Shown here piece after piece: positions 8,874-18,026 of a stretch of DNA of 64,000 nucleotides. Location: the NCBI RefSeq assembly GCF_900109555.1, contig NZ_FNZV01000003.1:1-64000 (forward strand), read 5' to 3'. Within the stretch, counting starts at the first letter, position 1. Every line of letters begins with the position of its first letter. The notes beneath the pieces were generated by a model. That model saw only the letters and a program-made list of their open reading frames with translations. It was not told the origin of the DNA and did no database searches. A program made the position numbers and the translations under genes. Source of the stretch: Pacificibacter marinus (GTDB lineage: Bacteria > Pseudomonadota > Alphaproteobacteria > Rhodobacterales > Rhodobacteraceae).

Positions 8874-9095
8874 TCGAAGAAGTCCTCCCTAAGTGCGCCC
8901 GTTTGTGAGGCGCGGTTTTGGTGCCGCCCTCCACAGCGACAATCCGGCATGATGGTCTGCTTGATTGCGCGCTGTGTAAAGCGCGCTCCCCGCAGATATG
9001 GTGCGGGTTCCCGCATGCGCTGTGCGGACTTCGCGGTATTCGTCAGCGTATTCGCGCGCTAGGGTGGCAGATATAGCAGGCACGGGAGGGCAGGC

Positions 9096-10304
9096 ATGGG
9101 AGTTCCACTGCAAACTGAGGCCGATGCACCTCAGCGCAATATATTTTTGCGGATATCCGCACATCTTGCCACTGAGACCGATATTCAGTCGGCGTTGGTT
9201 TCTGTGGCCGCTGAAATTGCTGAGGTGTTGCCGCACACGCATTTCGACATTTGTCTGATCGACGGGCCGCAGTGGTGTGTGTCGTATGAAGTCGGTATTA
9301 AAACGCGCTGGTCGCGACGGCGCACCCGTCTTGAGGTGTCGCCTGTGCGTGATTTGCTGAAAGGCAAGCTGGCGTACATGATGTGCACCAATGCAATGAC
9401 CGACCCGCGTCAAACCTTTGCTGGGGCCACAAGCGAACCGATCTTTAACCACAATCTGCGGTCGCGGGTGCATGTGGGGATGAAAGTGATGGGGCAGCTT
9501 ATCGGGACTTTGAATATCTCCCATAGTGAAACGGGGCTGTTCGATGAGAAATCTCTAGAATTGGCCCAGCATTTGGCCGATTTGCTTGCGCCATATTTTC
9601 ATGCTTTGCGGTTGATTGAAAAAGCCCAGCGGGATTCTATTGAGCGCGCTGAAGTCCATTCGCGTGAAGAGGGACTGCGGCACGGGGCCTCTCGATTGAC
9701 GCAGGCACTTGAACAAGAACGCCAAAGGATCGGTATGGATCTGCACGATCACACTTTGGCCGATCTAACGCGGCTTTTACGGTTGACCCGTAATGAAGCT
9801 GAGCCTGTGGACCGTGCGCTGGTCAACGCTCATTTGACGAGCTGCATTCGCGATCTGCGTATGATCATTGATGAAGCCGTTCCATCGCAGCTTGAACTGT
9901 TTGGATTCAGCCATGCGATTTCCGAGCATCTACAAAAAGCGGCGCAGACTGCGGACTTTGGTATGACCGTAAACGACATGACACAGGGGGAAATCGACAC
10001 GATAGATCCGACCGTGCGCACCGCGATTTTTCGTATCACCCAAGAGGCCACAAACAATGCCATGCGCCACGCCTCTGCAACGCAGATTGATGTGACGATG
10101 GATCATGCTTTAGATGGGGCCTTTCGGATCAGAGTGCGTGACAACGGGGTGGGTATGACTGGCAAGATAGGCACACGTAAATCCGGCTTGCTGCATATGG
10201 AAACCCGTGCACGTTTGATTTTGGCGCAGCTGGATATCACCCAGGATGCGGGAACTTGCGTGACCTTGCGCTTGCCTTTGGACCGAAAAGAGACACGCAT
10301 ATGA
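9096..10304 (+). CDS. GAF-domain sensor histidine kinase (NarL/DesK-like, soluble)
   Basis: A 402-residue kinase with no membrane segment or signal peptide. A GAF-like sensor domain occupies roughly residues 20-170. A HisKA_3 dimerisation/phosphoacceptor helix follows, with the phospho-His at about 217 (RIGMDLHDHTLADL). The HATPase domain has ITQEATNNAMRHA (N box) and VRDNGVGM (G box). GGGAGGG lies just before the ATG. The stop overlaps the response-regulator start by 4 bases, so the two form one system. It sits divergently next to the sugar-binding-protein gene, suggesting it controls that importer from a cytosolic cue. Confidence 0.9.
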   Translation: MGVPLQTEADAPQRNIFLRISAHLATETDIQSALVSVAAEIAEVLPHTHFDICLIDGPQWCVSYEVGIKTRWSRRRTRLEVSPVRDLLKGKLAYMMCTNAMTDPRQTFAGATSEPIFNHNLRSRVHVGMKVMGQLIGTLNISHSETGLFDEKSLELAQHLADLLAPYFHALRLIEKAQRDSIERAEVHSREEGLRHGASRLTQALEQERQRIGMDLHDHTLADLTRLLRLTRNEAEPVDRALVNAHLTSCIRDLRMIIDEAVPSQLELFGFSHAISEHLQKAAQTADFGMTVNDMTQGEIDTIDPTVRTAIFRITQEATNNAMRHASATQIDVTMDHALDGAFRIRVRDNGVGMTGKIGTRKSGLLHMETRARLILAQLDITQDAGTCVTLRLPLDRKETRI

Positions 10305-11026
10305 AGCTTTTGATTGTGGAAGATGATCAATTTCACGCGCATTTCATGTTGGATGCTGTGTCGGAAGCATTGCCTGAAGTTAGCGAGATCACACATATTG
10401 CAGACGGGGGCGAGGGCGAGGCGGAAGCCTGCAGTGGCGCGTATCCTGCTGTGGTTTTGGATTTACAAATGCCATCACGCAACGGGGTAGAAGCGGCACG
10501 CACGATTTGGGCCAAGCAACCTGAAACACGCATTTTATTTTGGACCAACTATGCGGATGAGGCATATTTGCGTGGAATTTCTAAAATCGTCCCTACGGAA
10601 AGTGCTTATGGGTATGTGCTCAAAACGGCGTCAACGTCGCGTCTGCATTTGGCATTGCGGGCGGTTTTGATCGAAGGTCAAATCATGGTTGATCGCGAGG
10701 TTCACAGATTTCAACAACGGGCAATCACACCGCGTGATGCGTTGACGGATAGTGAATATAATGTGTTGATTGATCTGGCATTGGGCATCACCGACAAAGC
10801 CATCGCCGATCGGCGGGCTATGTCATTGCGATCTGTTCAAAACCGTTTGATTTCTTTGTATCAAAAACTTGGGATTGAGGACGATGTGACAGGCGCAAGT
10901 CTGATCAACAAGCGCACTCGCGCAATCAATCGTGCTCTTGTCACGCGCACGTTAAATGTCGAAACTTTGGTCGCCGCAGAGCGTGAATTGGCGCAATGGT
11001 ATCGCAGTGCGCTTGGGAAGCCTTAG
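10301..11026 (+). CDS. LuxR/NarL-type response regulator
   Basis: A 241-residue protein starting MKLLIVEDDQ; the ATG overlaps the kinase stop (ATGA). The receiver domain covers about residues 1-125, with acidic pocket ED(8-9) and phospho-Asp at about 54 in VVLDLQMPSRNG. A C-terminal LuxR-type HTH (DALTDSEYNVLIDLALGITDKAIADR, then SLRSVQNRLISLYQKLGI) binds DNA. A C-terminal extension of about 45 residues after the HTH is longer than usual for NarL-type regulators. It is the partner of the kinase encoded upstream. Target genes are probably the divergent sugar operon (inferred). Confidence 0.9.
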   Translation: MKLLIVEDDQFHAHFMLDAVSEALPEVSEITHIADGGEGEAEACSGAYPAVVLDLQMPSRNGVEAARTIWAKQPETRILFWTNYADEAYLRGISKIVPTESAYGYVLKTASTSRLHLALRAVLIEGQIMVDREVHRFQQRAITPRDALTDSEYNVLIDLALGITDKAIADRRAMSLRSVQNRLISLYQKLGIEDDVTGASLINKRTRAINRALVTRTLNVETLVAAERELAQWYRSALGKP

Positions 11027-11346
11027 CCTGCAGAGTACGCAAGAGGCCGCGGTTCTATGGTGCGCGCATATCACGATGCGCCCCTCGATTTGAAAGAAGA
11101 CGTTGCTATCTTTGGAAAAACTGTGCTTTAAAATATGTCACACGGGTCTTTCATGCGCGAAAGGCAAGGTATCTTCGTTTCCGATCTGCATCTCGTTTGG
11201 GGGCAGGCCTTGCATGAAAGCGATTGTTGCGTTGCTTGACTATGTTTGCGCGGCATGTGCGATCTGTCGCACGCGTGTCATGTCGGTACCCGTCACTCTT
11301 GGTGGGTTAAGTGTTTAATAAACGGTGTGCTTTAGCAGGTTAACAT
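11027..11346. other. 320-bp intergenic region, no gene seen
   Basis: No convincing coding frame is present. It separates the response regulator from the stand-alone receiver gene. The only structure I see is a perfect 6-bp dyad (GTGCGA / TCGCAC, 4-base loop) at 11257-11272, about 75 bp before the receiver start codon. The promoter of that gene should lie here. Confidence 0.5.
11257..11272. promoter_or_regulatory. Dyad in front of stand-alone receiver gene
   Basis: GTGCGA and TCGCAC are separated by TCTG, a perfect short inverted repeat about 75 bp upstream of the ATG at 11347. It could be an operator or a small hairpin. No known consensus is matched. Confidence 0.25.
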
Positions 11347-11754
11347 ATGTATCAACTTTATATTGCTGACGATAATGTTGAATTCGCGACATTGTTATCA
11401 ACCATTGCCAAGTCCCAAGGATGGCAAGCCGAAGTTTTCAGAAATGGGCGTGAGCTGATTGAAGCTTTGAAAAACGGCAGCGGCCCTGCTTTTTTGGTTG
11501 TTGATATTAACATGCCAGTAATGGATGGGATTGAGACTATTGATGGTCTGCAATTTATTGATCGACCTATGCGGGTACGGTTTATCACCGGCGGTGCTGA
11601 TACCTCTTTGATTGCCGCAACCATGATTGCAACCGCCCGCAGTTTTGAAGTGGGGCGCAGTCTGTTCAAACCTGTTTCGCGGGCTGATTTTACAGCGGTT
11701 CTAGCGGAAGAGAGTGTGTTGCTTGATGAATCTTTCAAAACAAAAAACGATTGA
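11347..11754 (+). CDS. Single-domain response regulator (receiver only)
   Basis: A 135-residue CheY-like protein with nothing beyond the receiver fold. It has acidic residues DD (8-9), phospho-Asp at about 53 (VVDINMPVMDG), the switch Thr region in FITGGADT and the conserved Lys in LFKPVSRADF. All key residues are intact, so it should be phosphorylated. With no output domain it may act by protein contact or as a phosphate sink. It lies 320 bp from the kinase/regulator pair, which is one possible phosphodonor. It is transcribed from its own region and converges on the YcaQ-like gene. Confidence 0.85.
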   Translation: MYQLYIADDNVEFATLLSTIAKSQGWQAEVFRNGRELIEALKNGSGPAFLVVDINMPVMDGIETIDGLQFIDRPMRVRFITGGADTSLIAATMIATARSFEVGRSLFKPVSRADFTAVLAEESVLLDESFKTKND

Positions 11755-11803
11755 GATTACTTATCTTACGGGGGACATCCGGCTTTAGGTCAGCATGAAA
11801 ATG

Positions 11804-12976
11804 CTAGCGTGGGCAATCCCAAACAATGGTGGTTAGGCCAGCAAGACGGGCAAAGCGTTCGAGTTCCGCATCTAATTTACTTGCTTGTTTTGCCGTGAAA
11901 GTGACGTCTGCCTCCGCCCAAAGGTTGAGCACATTTAGCGTAGTTTTCGCACGATCGGCTTTCACTTCGATCCGACCAATAAAGCGGCTGCCTTCTAGCA
12001 GGGGAAATACATAGTATCCCCATTTGCGTTTGGCGGCAGGCACAAACATTTCCACAGTATAGTCAAATCCAAACAGCCGTTTTAGGCGGGTTCGGTCCCG
12101 AATGGCGGGGTCAAAGGGGTTCAAAATACGCAATCGGGATGTCGGTGCAGATAGAGTTTGCAACTGTGCTTCTATACCGGCGCTGGCGATTGCTTTGGTC
12201 CAACTGCCATCAGCGCCTTGGACCTCAACAGGGACCAAGTCTGCCGCATCGCGTTTTGCCCATGCATTCACATCTTTGCTGTCCGTGGCATCCCAAAACT
12301 TGCGAATTTCCCCGAGCGATCCAAAACCAATGCGGTCAAGCGCGGCGCGGCAAAGCCAATCAACCTGCGCCAGGTCACCGATGTCTTGGGTATGTAAATC
12401 GTTTGGAAAGACGCGTTCGCTCAGATCGTAAAACTTGGTAAACCCTGTGCGGTGACTGGTTGCCAATGTGCCTGAATACCATAGATAATCCAATGCTTGC
12501 TTATGGGGTGGTTTGCGCCACATTTGCTTTGGGCCTTTGATTTTCGTGTCAAAGTCGCGGGTGGACAGCGGGCCTTCTTGCGTGATTTTGTGTTTGATGC
12601 TGTTGAGTAAATCTGCATCCAGCGCGTTGCCATACCACGATGATGCGCTGACTTTGTCTTTCATCCGCTGAAATTGTCGCTGCCACATAGGTAAAAATTC
12701 CATGGGCAGGACAGAGGCATCATGAGTGAAATGTTCAAACACGGACCTGTCTTTGGCCAGCAGCGTATCTAACATTGGTTCGCGGTAATTTTGGTTGCGA
12801 CTCCATAGAATGTGGTGATGCGCCCGCGAGACGACTTGGATCGTATCCAATTGAACAAATCCAAGGCTTCGGATCAATGCAAGCGTGTCCAATGGCCCTG
12901 TTGGTGTGCGCGCCAAGCCGTTGACACTAAGCCAAAGATGTTTCGCATCGCGGTTTGAAATTTTCAGAACGCTCAT
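11804..12976 (-). CDS. YcaQ-like winged-helix DNA-binding protein (possible crosslink DNA glycosylase)
   Basis: A 390-residue protein of the HTH_42/YcaQ family. Near the N-terminus, SLGFVQLDTIQVVSRAHHHILWSRN contains a Q-x-D motif at the place where E. coli YcaQ, an interstrand-crosslink DNA glycosylase, carries its catalytic QxD. The ATG at 12976 (MSVLKISN) is chosen over an upstream in-frame start because GGAG lies just before it and the resulting N-terminus fits the family. It is divergent from SbcD/SbcC-like genes, consistent with a DNA repair neighbourhood. Glycosylase activity is inferred from family only. Confidence 0.8.
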   Translation of the reverse strand: MSVLKISNRDAKHLWLSVNGLARTPTGPLDTLALIRSLGFVQLDTIQVVSRAHHHILWSRNQNYREPMLDTLLAKDRSVFEHFTHDASVLPMEFLPMWQRQFQRMKDKVSASSWYGNALDADLLNSIKHKITQEGPLSTRDFDTKIKGPKQMWRKPPHKQALDYLWYSGTLATSHRTGFTKFYDLSERVFPNDLHTQDIGDLAQVDWLCRAALDRIGFGSLGEIRKFWDATDSKDVNAWAKRDAADLVPVEVQGADGSWTKAIASAGIEAQLQTLSAPTSRLRILNPFDPAIRDRTRLKRLFGFDYTVEMFVPAAKRKWGYYVFPLLEGSRFIGRIEVKADRAKTTLNVLNLWAEADVTFTAKQASKLDAELERFARLAGLTTIVWDCPR

Positions 12977-13197
12977 AGACACTCCAGCCTTATTCGGTGT
13001 GGGGTTTATTCTTAGGTATTCGCCCGCAGACCGCCAAGCTCTAAACACTGTGGCACATAATGACATCGTGCGTCTTGTCCCCAAAGTTCAAATTGCAGGC
13101 GCCTACAACGCTAGACTTTCACGCGCAGAAACGGTTCAGTGATTTAAGACGCCTGCCCAATCATTTTCACTTCAGTTCCGTAAAGAGATGCCCCTTC

Positions 13198-14331
13198 GTG
13201 TTCAAATTCATCCATTCTTCTGATCTACATCTGGGCAAACCTTTTGGGCGCTTTCCTGAAGATGTGCGGGTACGTTTACGCCAAGCGCGTGCAGATACAT
13301 TGCCGCGATTGGCCGCGCTTGCGAAAGACCATGATGCCAGTCACATCTTGTTAGCAGGGGATACGTTTGACCAAACCACGCCTGCACCAACAGTGGTGCG
13401 CCAAGCGTTGAATGTGATGCGGGCGGCGGATCATGTGACATGGATTTTGATGCCCGGAAACCATGATCACGCAAACGCTACAGAGCTTTGGCGGCAAGTG
13501 GAACAAGACTGCCCGCCCAATGTGGCGTTGCAGTTGACGCCTGAACCATATGCCTTAACCCCGCAGGCCACCTTGCTGCCTGCCCCCCCGACAGAACGCC
13601 ATCCTGGTCGCGATTTGACTGACTGGTTCGACACGGCTGAAACCCCGTCAGGCACCTTGCGTATCGGACTTGCGCACGGGTCAGTGACTGATTTTGACAG
13701 CAGCGAAGAGGGCGCGTCATCCATCATCGCACCAGATCGTGCGCGCCGTGCGAGGCTGAATTATCTGGCCTTGGGGGATTGGCATGGGCAGCTGCAAATC
13801 GGCCCCGAAACATGGTACTCAGGTGCGCCTGAATGCGATGGGTTTAAGCACGCGCAGCCGCCTTGCGCTTTGTTGGTTGAAATTACTGCGCCAAATGCGC
13901 CCGCCAAAGTGACTCCCTTGCCGACTGCCGCACTTCAGTGGCACCGCGTTCAGCTTGAATTGACGGATGATTTGACAGGCGAAGACGCTTGCATCGCCGC
14001 GCATCTGGCCACCTTACCTGCCTTGCCAGAACGGGCGTCGACCTTGTTTGATCTTGTCGTTACGGGGCGCGCGGGGCCTCTAGACCGCGTGGCACTTGAA
14101 CAGTCGGTCGCTCAAATTGCCCCTGATTTTTTGTGGCACCGTGCTGATTTAAGTGGCTTGGGGTTTGTGCATGACACAGCAGACCTTGACGCGATTGACA
14201 GACAAGGTGCGCTGCGGGCCGCGGCCGAAGTCTTGTCGCACGAGGCCGCAGATGAAAGCCTGTCGCCAGACACGCGCGCTGCCGCTCAAGCTGCGTTATC
14301 GCATTTGTTTTCTTTTGCATTGGAGGCTTGA
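13198..14331 (+). CDS. SbcD-like DNA repair metallophosphoesterase
   Basis: A 377-residue calcineurin-like nuclease. The phosphoesterase motifs are HSSDLHLGK near the start, LLAGDTFDQ, MPGNHDHA and LGDWHGQ, which supply the two-metal site. The frame extends upstream to 13060, but homology begins at FKFIHSSDLHLG. I therefore take the GTG at 13198 as start; the ribosome site there is weak (AAAGAG). The next gene starts directly after its stop, and GGAGG for that gene lies inside this one. Together they form an SbcCD/Mre11-Rad50-like pair processing DNA ends. Confidence 0.85.
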   Translation: MFKFIHSSDLHLGKPFGRFPEDVRVRLRQARADTLPRLAALAKDHDASHILLAGDTFDQTTPAPTVVRQALNVMRAADHVTWILMPGNHDHANATELWRQVEQDCPPNVALQLTPEPYALTPQATLLPAPPTERHPGRDLTDWFDTAETPSGTLRIGLAHGSVTDFDSSEEGASSIIAPDRARRARLNYLALGDWHGQLQIGPETWYSGAPECDGFKHAQPPCALLVEITAPNAPAKVTPLPTAALQWHRVQLELTDDLTGEDACIAAHLATLPALPERASTLFDLVVTGRAGPLDRVALEQSVAQIAPDFLWHRADLSGLGFVHDTADLDAIDRQGALRAAAEVLSHEAADESLSPDTRAAAQAALSHLFSFALEA

Positions 14332-16962
14332 ATGAAACTGCTCGCGCTTCACCTCACCAATGTTCGAAAGTTTACCGGAAAACGCGCGTCTATAACGGGC
14401 ATAGGTTCTGGAATCACAGTGGTTTCAGAGGCGAATGAATTTGGTAAATCAACGTTTTTCGATGCCATACATGCGCTGTTCTTTGAAAAATACAGTTCGT
14501 CCGGCAAGCCCGTAAAATCACTGCAACCCTATGCGGGGGGCGGGGTCGAAGTTGCCGCGGATATTGAGGCGGACGGCGGCACTTTCCGTGTTGAAAAGCG
14601 ATTTTTGTCGCGTAAGTCTGCAACAATTACGCGTCTGCCGGATGGCGTGGTGATTGCTCAAGATGATGAAGCGGAACGTTGGATTGCAACTCTTTTGGGC
14701 GGCGCAGGTGATGGCCCCGCGGGACTTTTGTGGGTGCGCCAAGGATTGGTCGGTCTAGAGCCCACTGGTACGAAAGAAAAATCACAGTTGATGGAAACGC
14801 GTCGTGATCTGTTGTCGTCTGTGGCGGGGGAAATTGATGCGATGACAGGCGGGCGCCGCATGGACCGCGTGATGCGGCGGGCTGCTGAAAGTTTTAGTGA
14901 GATTGCTACCAAAACAGGACGCAAGTCAGGGCCATGGAAGGCGGCCGCGGACGAGGCTGAAGCTTTGGGCGCCGAACTGGCCACTGTGACCATGCAAGTT
15001 CAAGCACTTGAGGGGGCGTTGCAAAAGCGTAAATTGGCTGAGGCTGCCTTGGCGCGGTTGGATAATATCGATGCCAAAACGCGCAGAGATAACGCGTTGG
15101 CTGCGGCGAGGTTGGCATTGGAAAAGGCGCAAGCTCATGTTGGTGCGGTTACATCAGCACGTCAAAAACGCGATTTGGCGGCTTTGAAAGCTGGTGCGGC
15201 GCAGTCTGATTTAGATGCTTTTTTGGCTGCACTACAATCCTTGGAGACAACGAAGACGCAAGCGCAAAGCAGTCTTGCGGCGCTACACGATGCTAAACTT
15301 GATGCGGATCAACTGTATGCTTTGCTTGAGGCTGCGCGGATCAAACATGAACAGACAACGACGGCTTTGATGACTGCCCGAGCCGATCTTGATGCTGCAC
15401 GTCGTCAAACTGCCGCGCGAAAAGCCAAGGCCGAAGCGGCGCAGTTGGAACAAAATATCAAAAAAGCTGAAACAGTTTTAGGTGAAAGGGATGTCGCTCG
15501 GGCGGTTGTCAAAGCGTCCTTTGCGACGCCCGATTGGCTTAGACGTGTAGAGGCCGCCGCCGCTGATGTCGCTCAACAAAACGCCACTTTACAGGCGCAG
15601 GCGACAACGCTGAGCATGGCGTATGACGGCGCACTACGCATCACATTAAATGGCGCGCCAGTCCCTGAAAATCAGCCTGTTCAGCTTGACGGCGTGACCC
15701 ATCTTGATGTGCCAAATGTTGGGCGGATGACCGTTTTTGCGCAAGGGATCGGTGAGGTTGCTAAGCAGAAATTGATAACAGCTCATGAAAAGCTCAATGA
15801 GTTGTTATCAACTGGTGGTGTTGCGACGGTTGAACAAGCGCGCACGTTGGCCGCCGCGCGCACAGAGGCGCAAACTCGGGTGAATTTGGCGCAAGCTGTT
15901 TTGGATACGTTGACGCCCAACGGTATTGAAACGTTGCGCAGTGCCAAGGCGGATGCGGATTTGGCGGCAAGTGAGGCGCATGATAATGCGTTGCCCCAGT
16001 TGGCAGATTTAGAGGCCCAGCTCGTACAGGCAGAACTGGTAGAAGACACTGCACGGCAAGCTTTTAACCATGCGAAAACCCCTCATGACGCGGCACGTGA
16101 ATTGTATATTAAAACACAAGCAGCCGCCCAGACCGCGCAACTTGCCTTTGAGCAAGCGACTGCGCATGCGAACACGTTGGCGGGACCGGAAATCGAGCGC
16201 GCTGATAGCCGTGCGGTGCGTTTGCGTGCGCAGGCCAGCGCGCAAGAGGCACACAAACAAGCAGAGATTGAGCTGCAAGAATTGGTATCCGCAGCTCCTG
16301 ATCTGGACACTGCGCGGGCTGAAATGAAACGGGCCGAGGATGCTGTGACTGCAGTGCAAGCGCAGCGGGCGCAACTTTGCGAACAGTTGGCAGCGTTGAG
16401 TTCTGAAATCCGCACATTGGCTGGCAATGGTATAGAAGAGCGGCGCGATGATTTGGCTGGGCAATTGGAGGCTGTGCAAGCGCGCGAGACGCGTTTTGCC
16501 CGCCAAGCTGCAGCTTTGACGCGATTGCAAATAGCATTGGAAGCCGAGCGTGACGCAGCACGGGATACGTATTTTGGACCTGTTCAAGAAGAACTGAAGC
16601 CACTTTTATCCATTTTACATCGCGATGCGGCGCTGCATTTCGACAGTGAAAGTCTATTACCCACAGGTTTGGTGCGTGATCAGGGGCAAGAAACGCTTGA
16701 TGATTTGTCTGGTGGCACACAAGAACAAATTGCCATTTTGACGCGCTTGGCTTTTGCGCGTTTGTTTGCACGACAAGGGCGGCATATGCCGATCGTTTTG
16801 GATGACGCGCTGGTGTATTCTGACGATGACAGGATTATCAAGATGTTCACTGCACTGACACGTGTTGCGCAAGATCAACAGATCATTGTGTTTTCTTGTC
16901 GTCAGTTGGCATTTCAAGATCTGGGCGGCGCGCGGCCACAGGTCACTGTCGAACCAGTATAG
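14332..16962 (+). CDS. SbcC/Rad50-like (YhaN-type) AAA ATPase
   Basis: An 876-residue SMC-like protein with an N-terminal ATPase half (to about residue 170), a long Ala/Gln/Glu-rich coiled coil (about 180-760) and a C-terminal half with signature LSGGTQEQ and Walker B MPIVLDDAL. The Walker A reads SEANEFGKST; the first Gly of the usual GxxxxGKS is replaced by Glu, although GKST is intact. It starts right at the stop of the SbcD-like gene and should form a complex with it for repair of DNA ends. It is shorter than E. coli SbcC (about 1050 residues). Confidence 0.85.
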   Translation: MKLLALHLTNVRKFTGKRASITGIGSGITVVSEANEFGKSTFFDAIHALFFEKYSSSGKPVKSLQPYAGGGVEVAADIEADGGTFRVEKRFLSRKSATITRLPDGVVIAQDDEAERWIATLLGGAGDGPAGLLWVRQGLVGLEPTGTKEKSQLMETRRDLLSSVAGEIDAMTGGRRMDRVMRRAAESFSEIATKTGRKSGPWKAAADEAEALGAELATVTMQVQALEGALQKRKLAEAALARLDNIDAKTRRDNALAAARLALEKAQAHVGAVTSARQKRDLAALKAGAAQSDLDAFLAALQSLETTKTQAQSSLAALHDAKLDADQLYALLEAARIKHEQTTTALMTARADLDAARRQTAARKAKAEAAQLEQNIKKAETVLGERDVARAVVKASFATPDWLRRVEAAAADVAQQNATLQAQATTLSMAYDGALRITLNGAPVPENQPVQLDGVTHLDVPNVGRMTVFAQGIGEVAKQKLITAHEKLNELLSTGGVATVEQARTLAAARTEAQTRVNLAQAVLDTLTPNGIETLRSAKADADLAASEAHDNALPQLADLEAQLVQAELVEDTARQAFNHAKTPHDAARELYIKTQAAAQTAQLAFEQATAHANTLAGPEIERADSRAVRLRAQASAQEAHKQAEIELQELVSAAPDLDTARAEMKRAEDAVTAVQAQRAQLCEQLAALSSEIRTLAGNGIEERRDDLAGQLEAVQARETRFARQAAALTRLQIALEAERDAARDTYFGPVQEELKPLLSILHRDAALHFDSESLLPTGLVRDQGQETLDDLSGGTQEQIAILTRLAFARLFARQGRHMPIVLDDALVYSDDDRIIKMFTALTRVAQDQQIIVFSCRQLAFQDLGGARPQVTVEPV

Positions 16963-17003
16963 GTGGCGGCAGACAATGCCGCATTGTTGTAAATTTTCTG
17001 CGG

Positions 17004-17762
17004 CTAGGCGTATAAAACTTTGGTTTTTGCTTCGTTGCAAACGCGGGCACATGCAGGTGGCAGGCCGCGATCCGTAACGAAAATATCGACATCCGCCACT
17101 GAGGCGATCCGTGCAGGGGCTTTGCGTTCGAATTTCGAGCTGTCCGAGACCAACAAAACAGTTTCGCTTTGCCGAATGATGGTTTTACTGACGCCGACCT
17201 CTTGGATGTCAAAATCCAAAATATCGCCGCTTTCGTGTAGGGCAGAACACCCAATGACGGCATAGTCAAAACGAAATTGCTGGATCGTTGCGCGGGCAAC
17301 TTCGCCGATAAGACCCCCGTCCGAGCGGCGTAAATGCCCCCCGGTTAAGATGACTTCAACCTCAGAATTCGCAGATAGGATCGTTGCAATATTGATGTTG
17401 TTGGTGACGACCAAAAGCCCGCGATGGTGCAGCAATTCAGTTGCGACAGCTTCTGTTGTCGTGCCGATGTTCAAAAAGATGGAACAATCGTTGGGAATTT
17501 GTTTGGCGCAAACGCGTGCAATATCGACTTTGGTGGCATGGTTGAGCTCACGGCGCTCACTGTAACCTATATTGACGGTGGTCGAGGGCAAAATAGCCCC
17601 GCCATGCACCCGCTCAAGTTGGCCGGACTCTGCCAGTTCGGTTAAGTCACGTCGGATTGTCTGCGGAGTCACGCCAAAATGTGAGACCAGCCCATCAACA
17701 GTCACAGTGCCTTCGCGCCGTGCGATGTTGATAATTTCAGGTTTACGAAACACGTGAACCAT
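17004..17762 (-). CDS. glpR: DeoR family regulator, GlpR type
   Basis: A 252-residue protein. The DeoR HTH is at about residues 3-55 (KPEIINIARREGTVTVDGLV, then FGVTPQTIRRDLTELAESGQLERVHGGA). A DeoRC sugar-phosphate sensor domain follows, with FLNIGTTTEAVA. I prefer the ATG at 17762 (MVHVFRKPE) because AAGGA lies 8 bases before it; the ATG nine bases further upstream overlaps that site. Divergence from glpD and the glycerol importer makes it the probable glycerol-3-phosphate-responsive repressor of that operon. It converges on the SbcC-like gene with a 41-bp gap. Confidence 0.88.
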   Translation of the reverse strand: MVHVFRKPEIINIARREGTVTVDGLVSHFGVTPQTIRRDLTELAESGQLERVHGGAILPSTTVNIGYSERRELNHATKVDIARVCAKQIPNDCSIFLNIGTTTEAVATELLHHRGLLVVTNNINIATILSANSEVEVILTGGHLRRSDGGLIGEVARATIQQFRFDYAVIGCSALHESGDILDFDIQEVGVSKTIIRQSETVLLVSDSSKFERKAPARIASVADVDIFVTDRGLPPACARVCNEAKTKVLYA

Positions 17763-17834
17763 AGAGTGCATTCCTTGATTGTTCTTGTTTCTTTTAGCGC
17801 GATTCCAAGTAAAGTCACGTGATTTGAGGTTCGG

Positions 17835-17950
17835 TTTCGTTCGTAGGTAGCGAATTTAGCCAGATAAAAGTGAAAAACGAACACGGAATATATAAATATT
17901 TCCTTTCAAATTCAGGTAAATACGACAAAGCGATGCGAAACGAACATTTT
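17835..17950. promoter_or_regulatory. Candidate GlpR operators (ACGAAC repeats)
   Basis: Three copies of ACGAAC or its complement lie in the glpR-glpD divergent spacer: GTTCGT at 17839-17844, ACGAAC at 17877-17882 and ACGAAC at 17940-17945. The last two are 63 bp apart. The third is embedded in GAAACGAACATTTT, which matches the right half of the E. coli GlpR operator as I remember it. The positions suit control of both directions. Confidence 0.45.
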
Positions 17951-18026
17951 ATCCTTCCATTGATATGCGTTTGTCGTCATGTTTTGCCAAAGGGGCGCAA
18001 GGGTTGAACTTGCGTGGGAGGACACT

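Noticed and set aside
16966-16982. Short hairpin GCGGC/GCCGC between the SbcC-like and glpR genes
   Set aside because: Only 5 bp of stem and no T-run; too weak to call a terminator.
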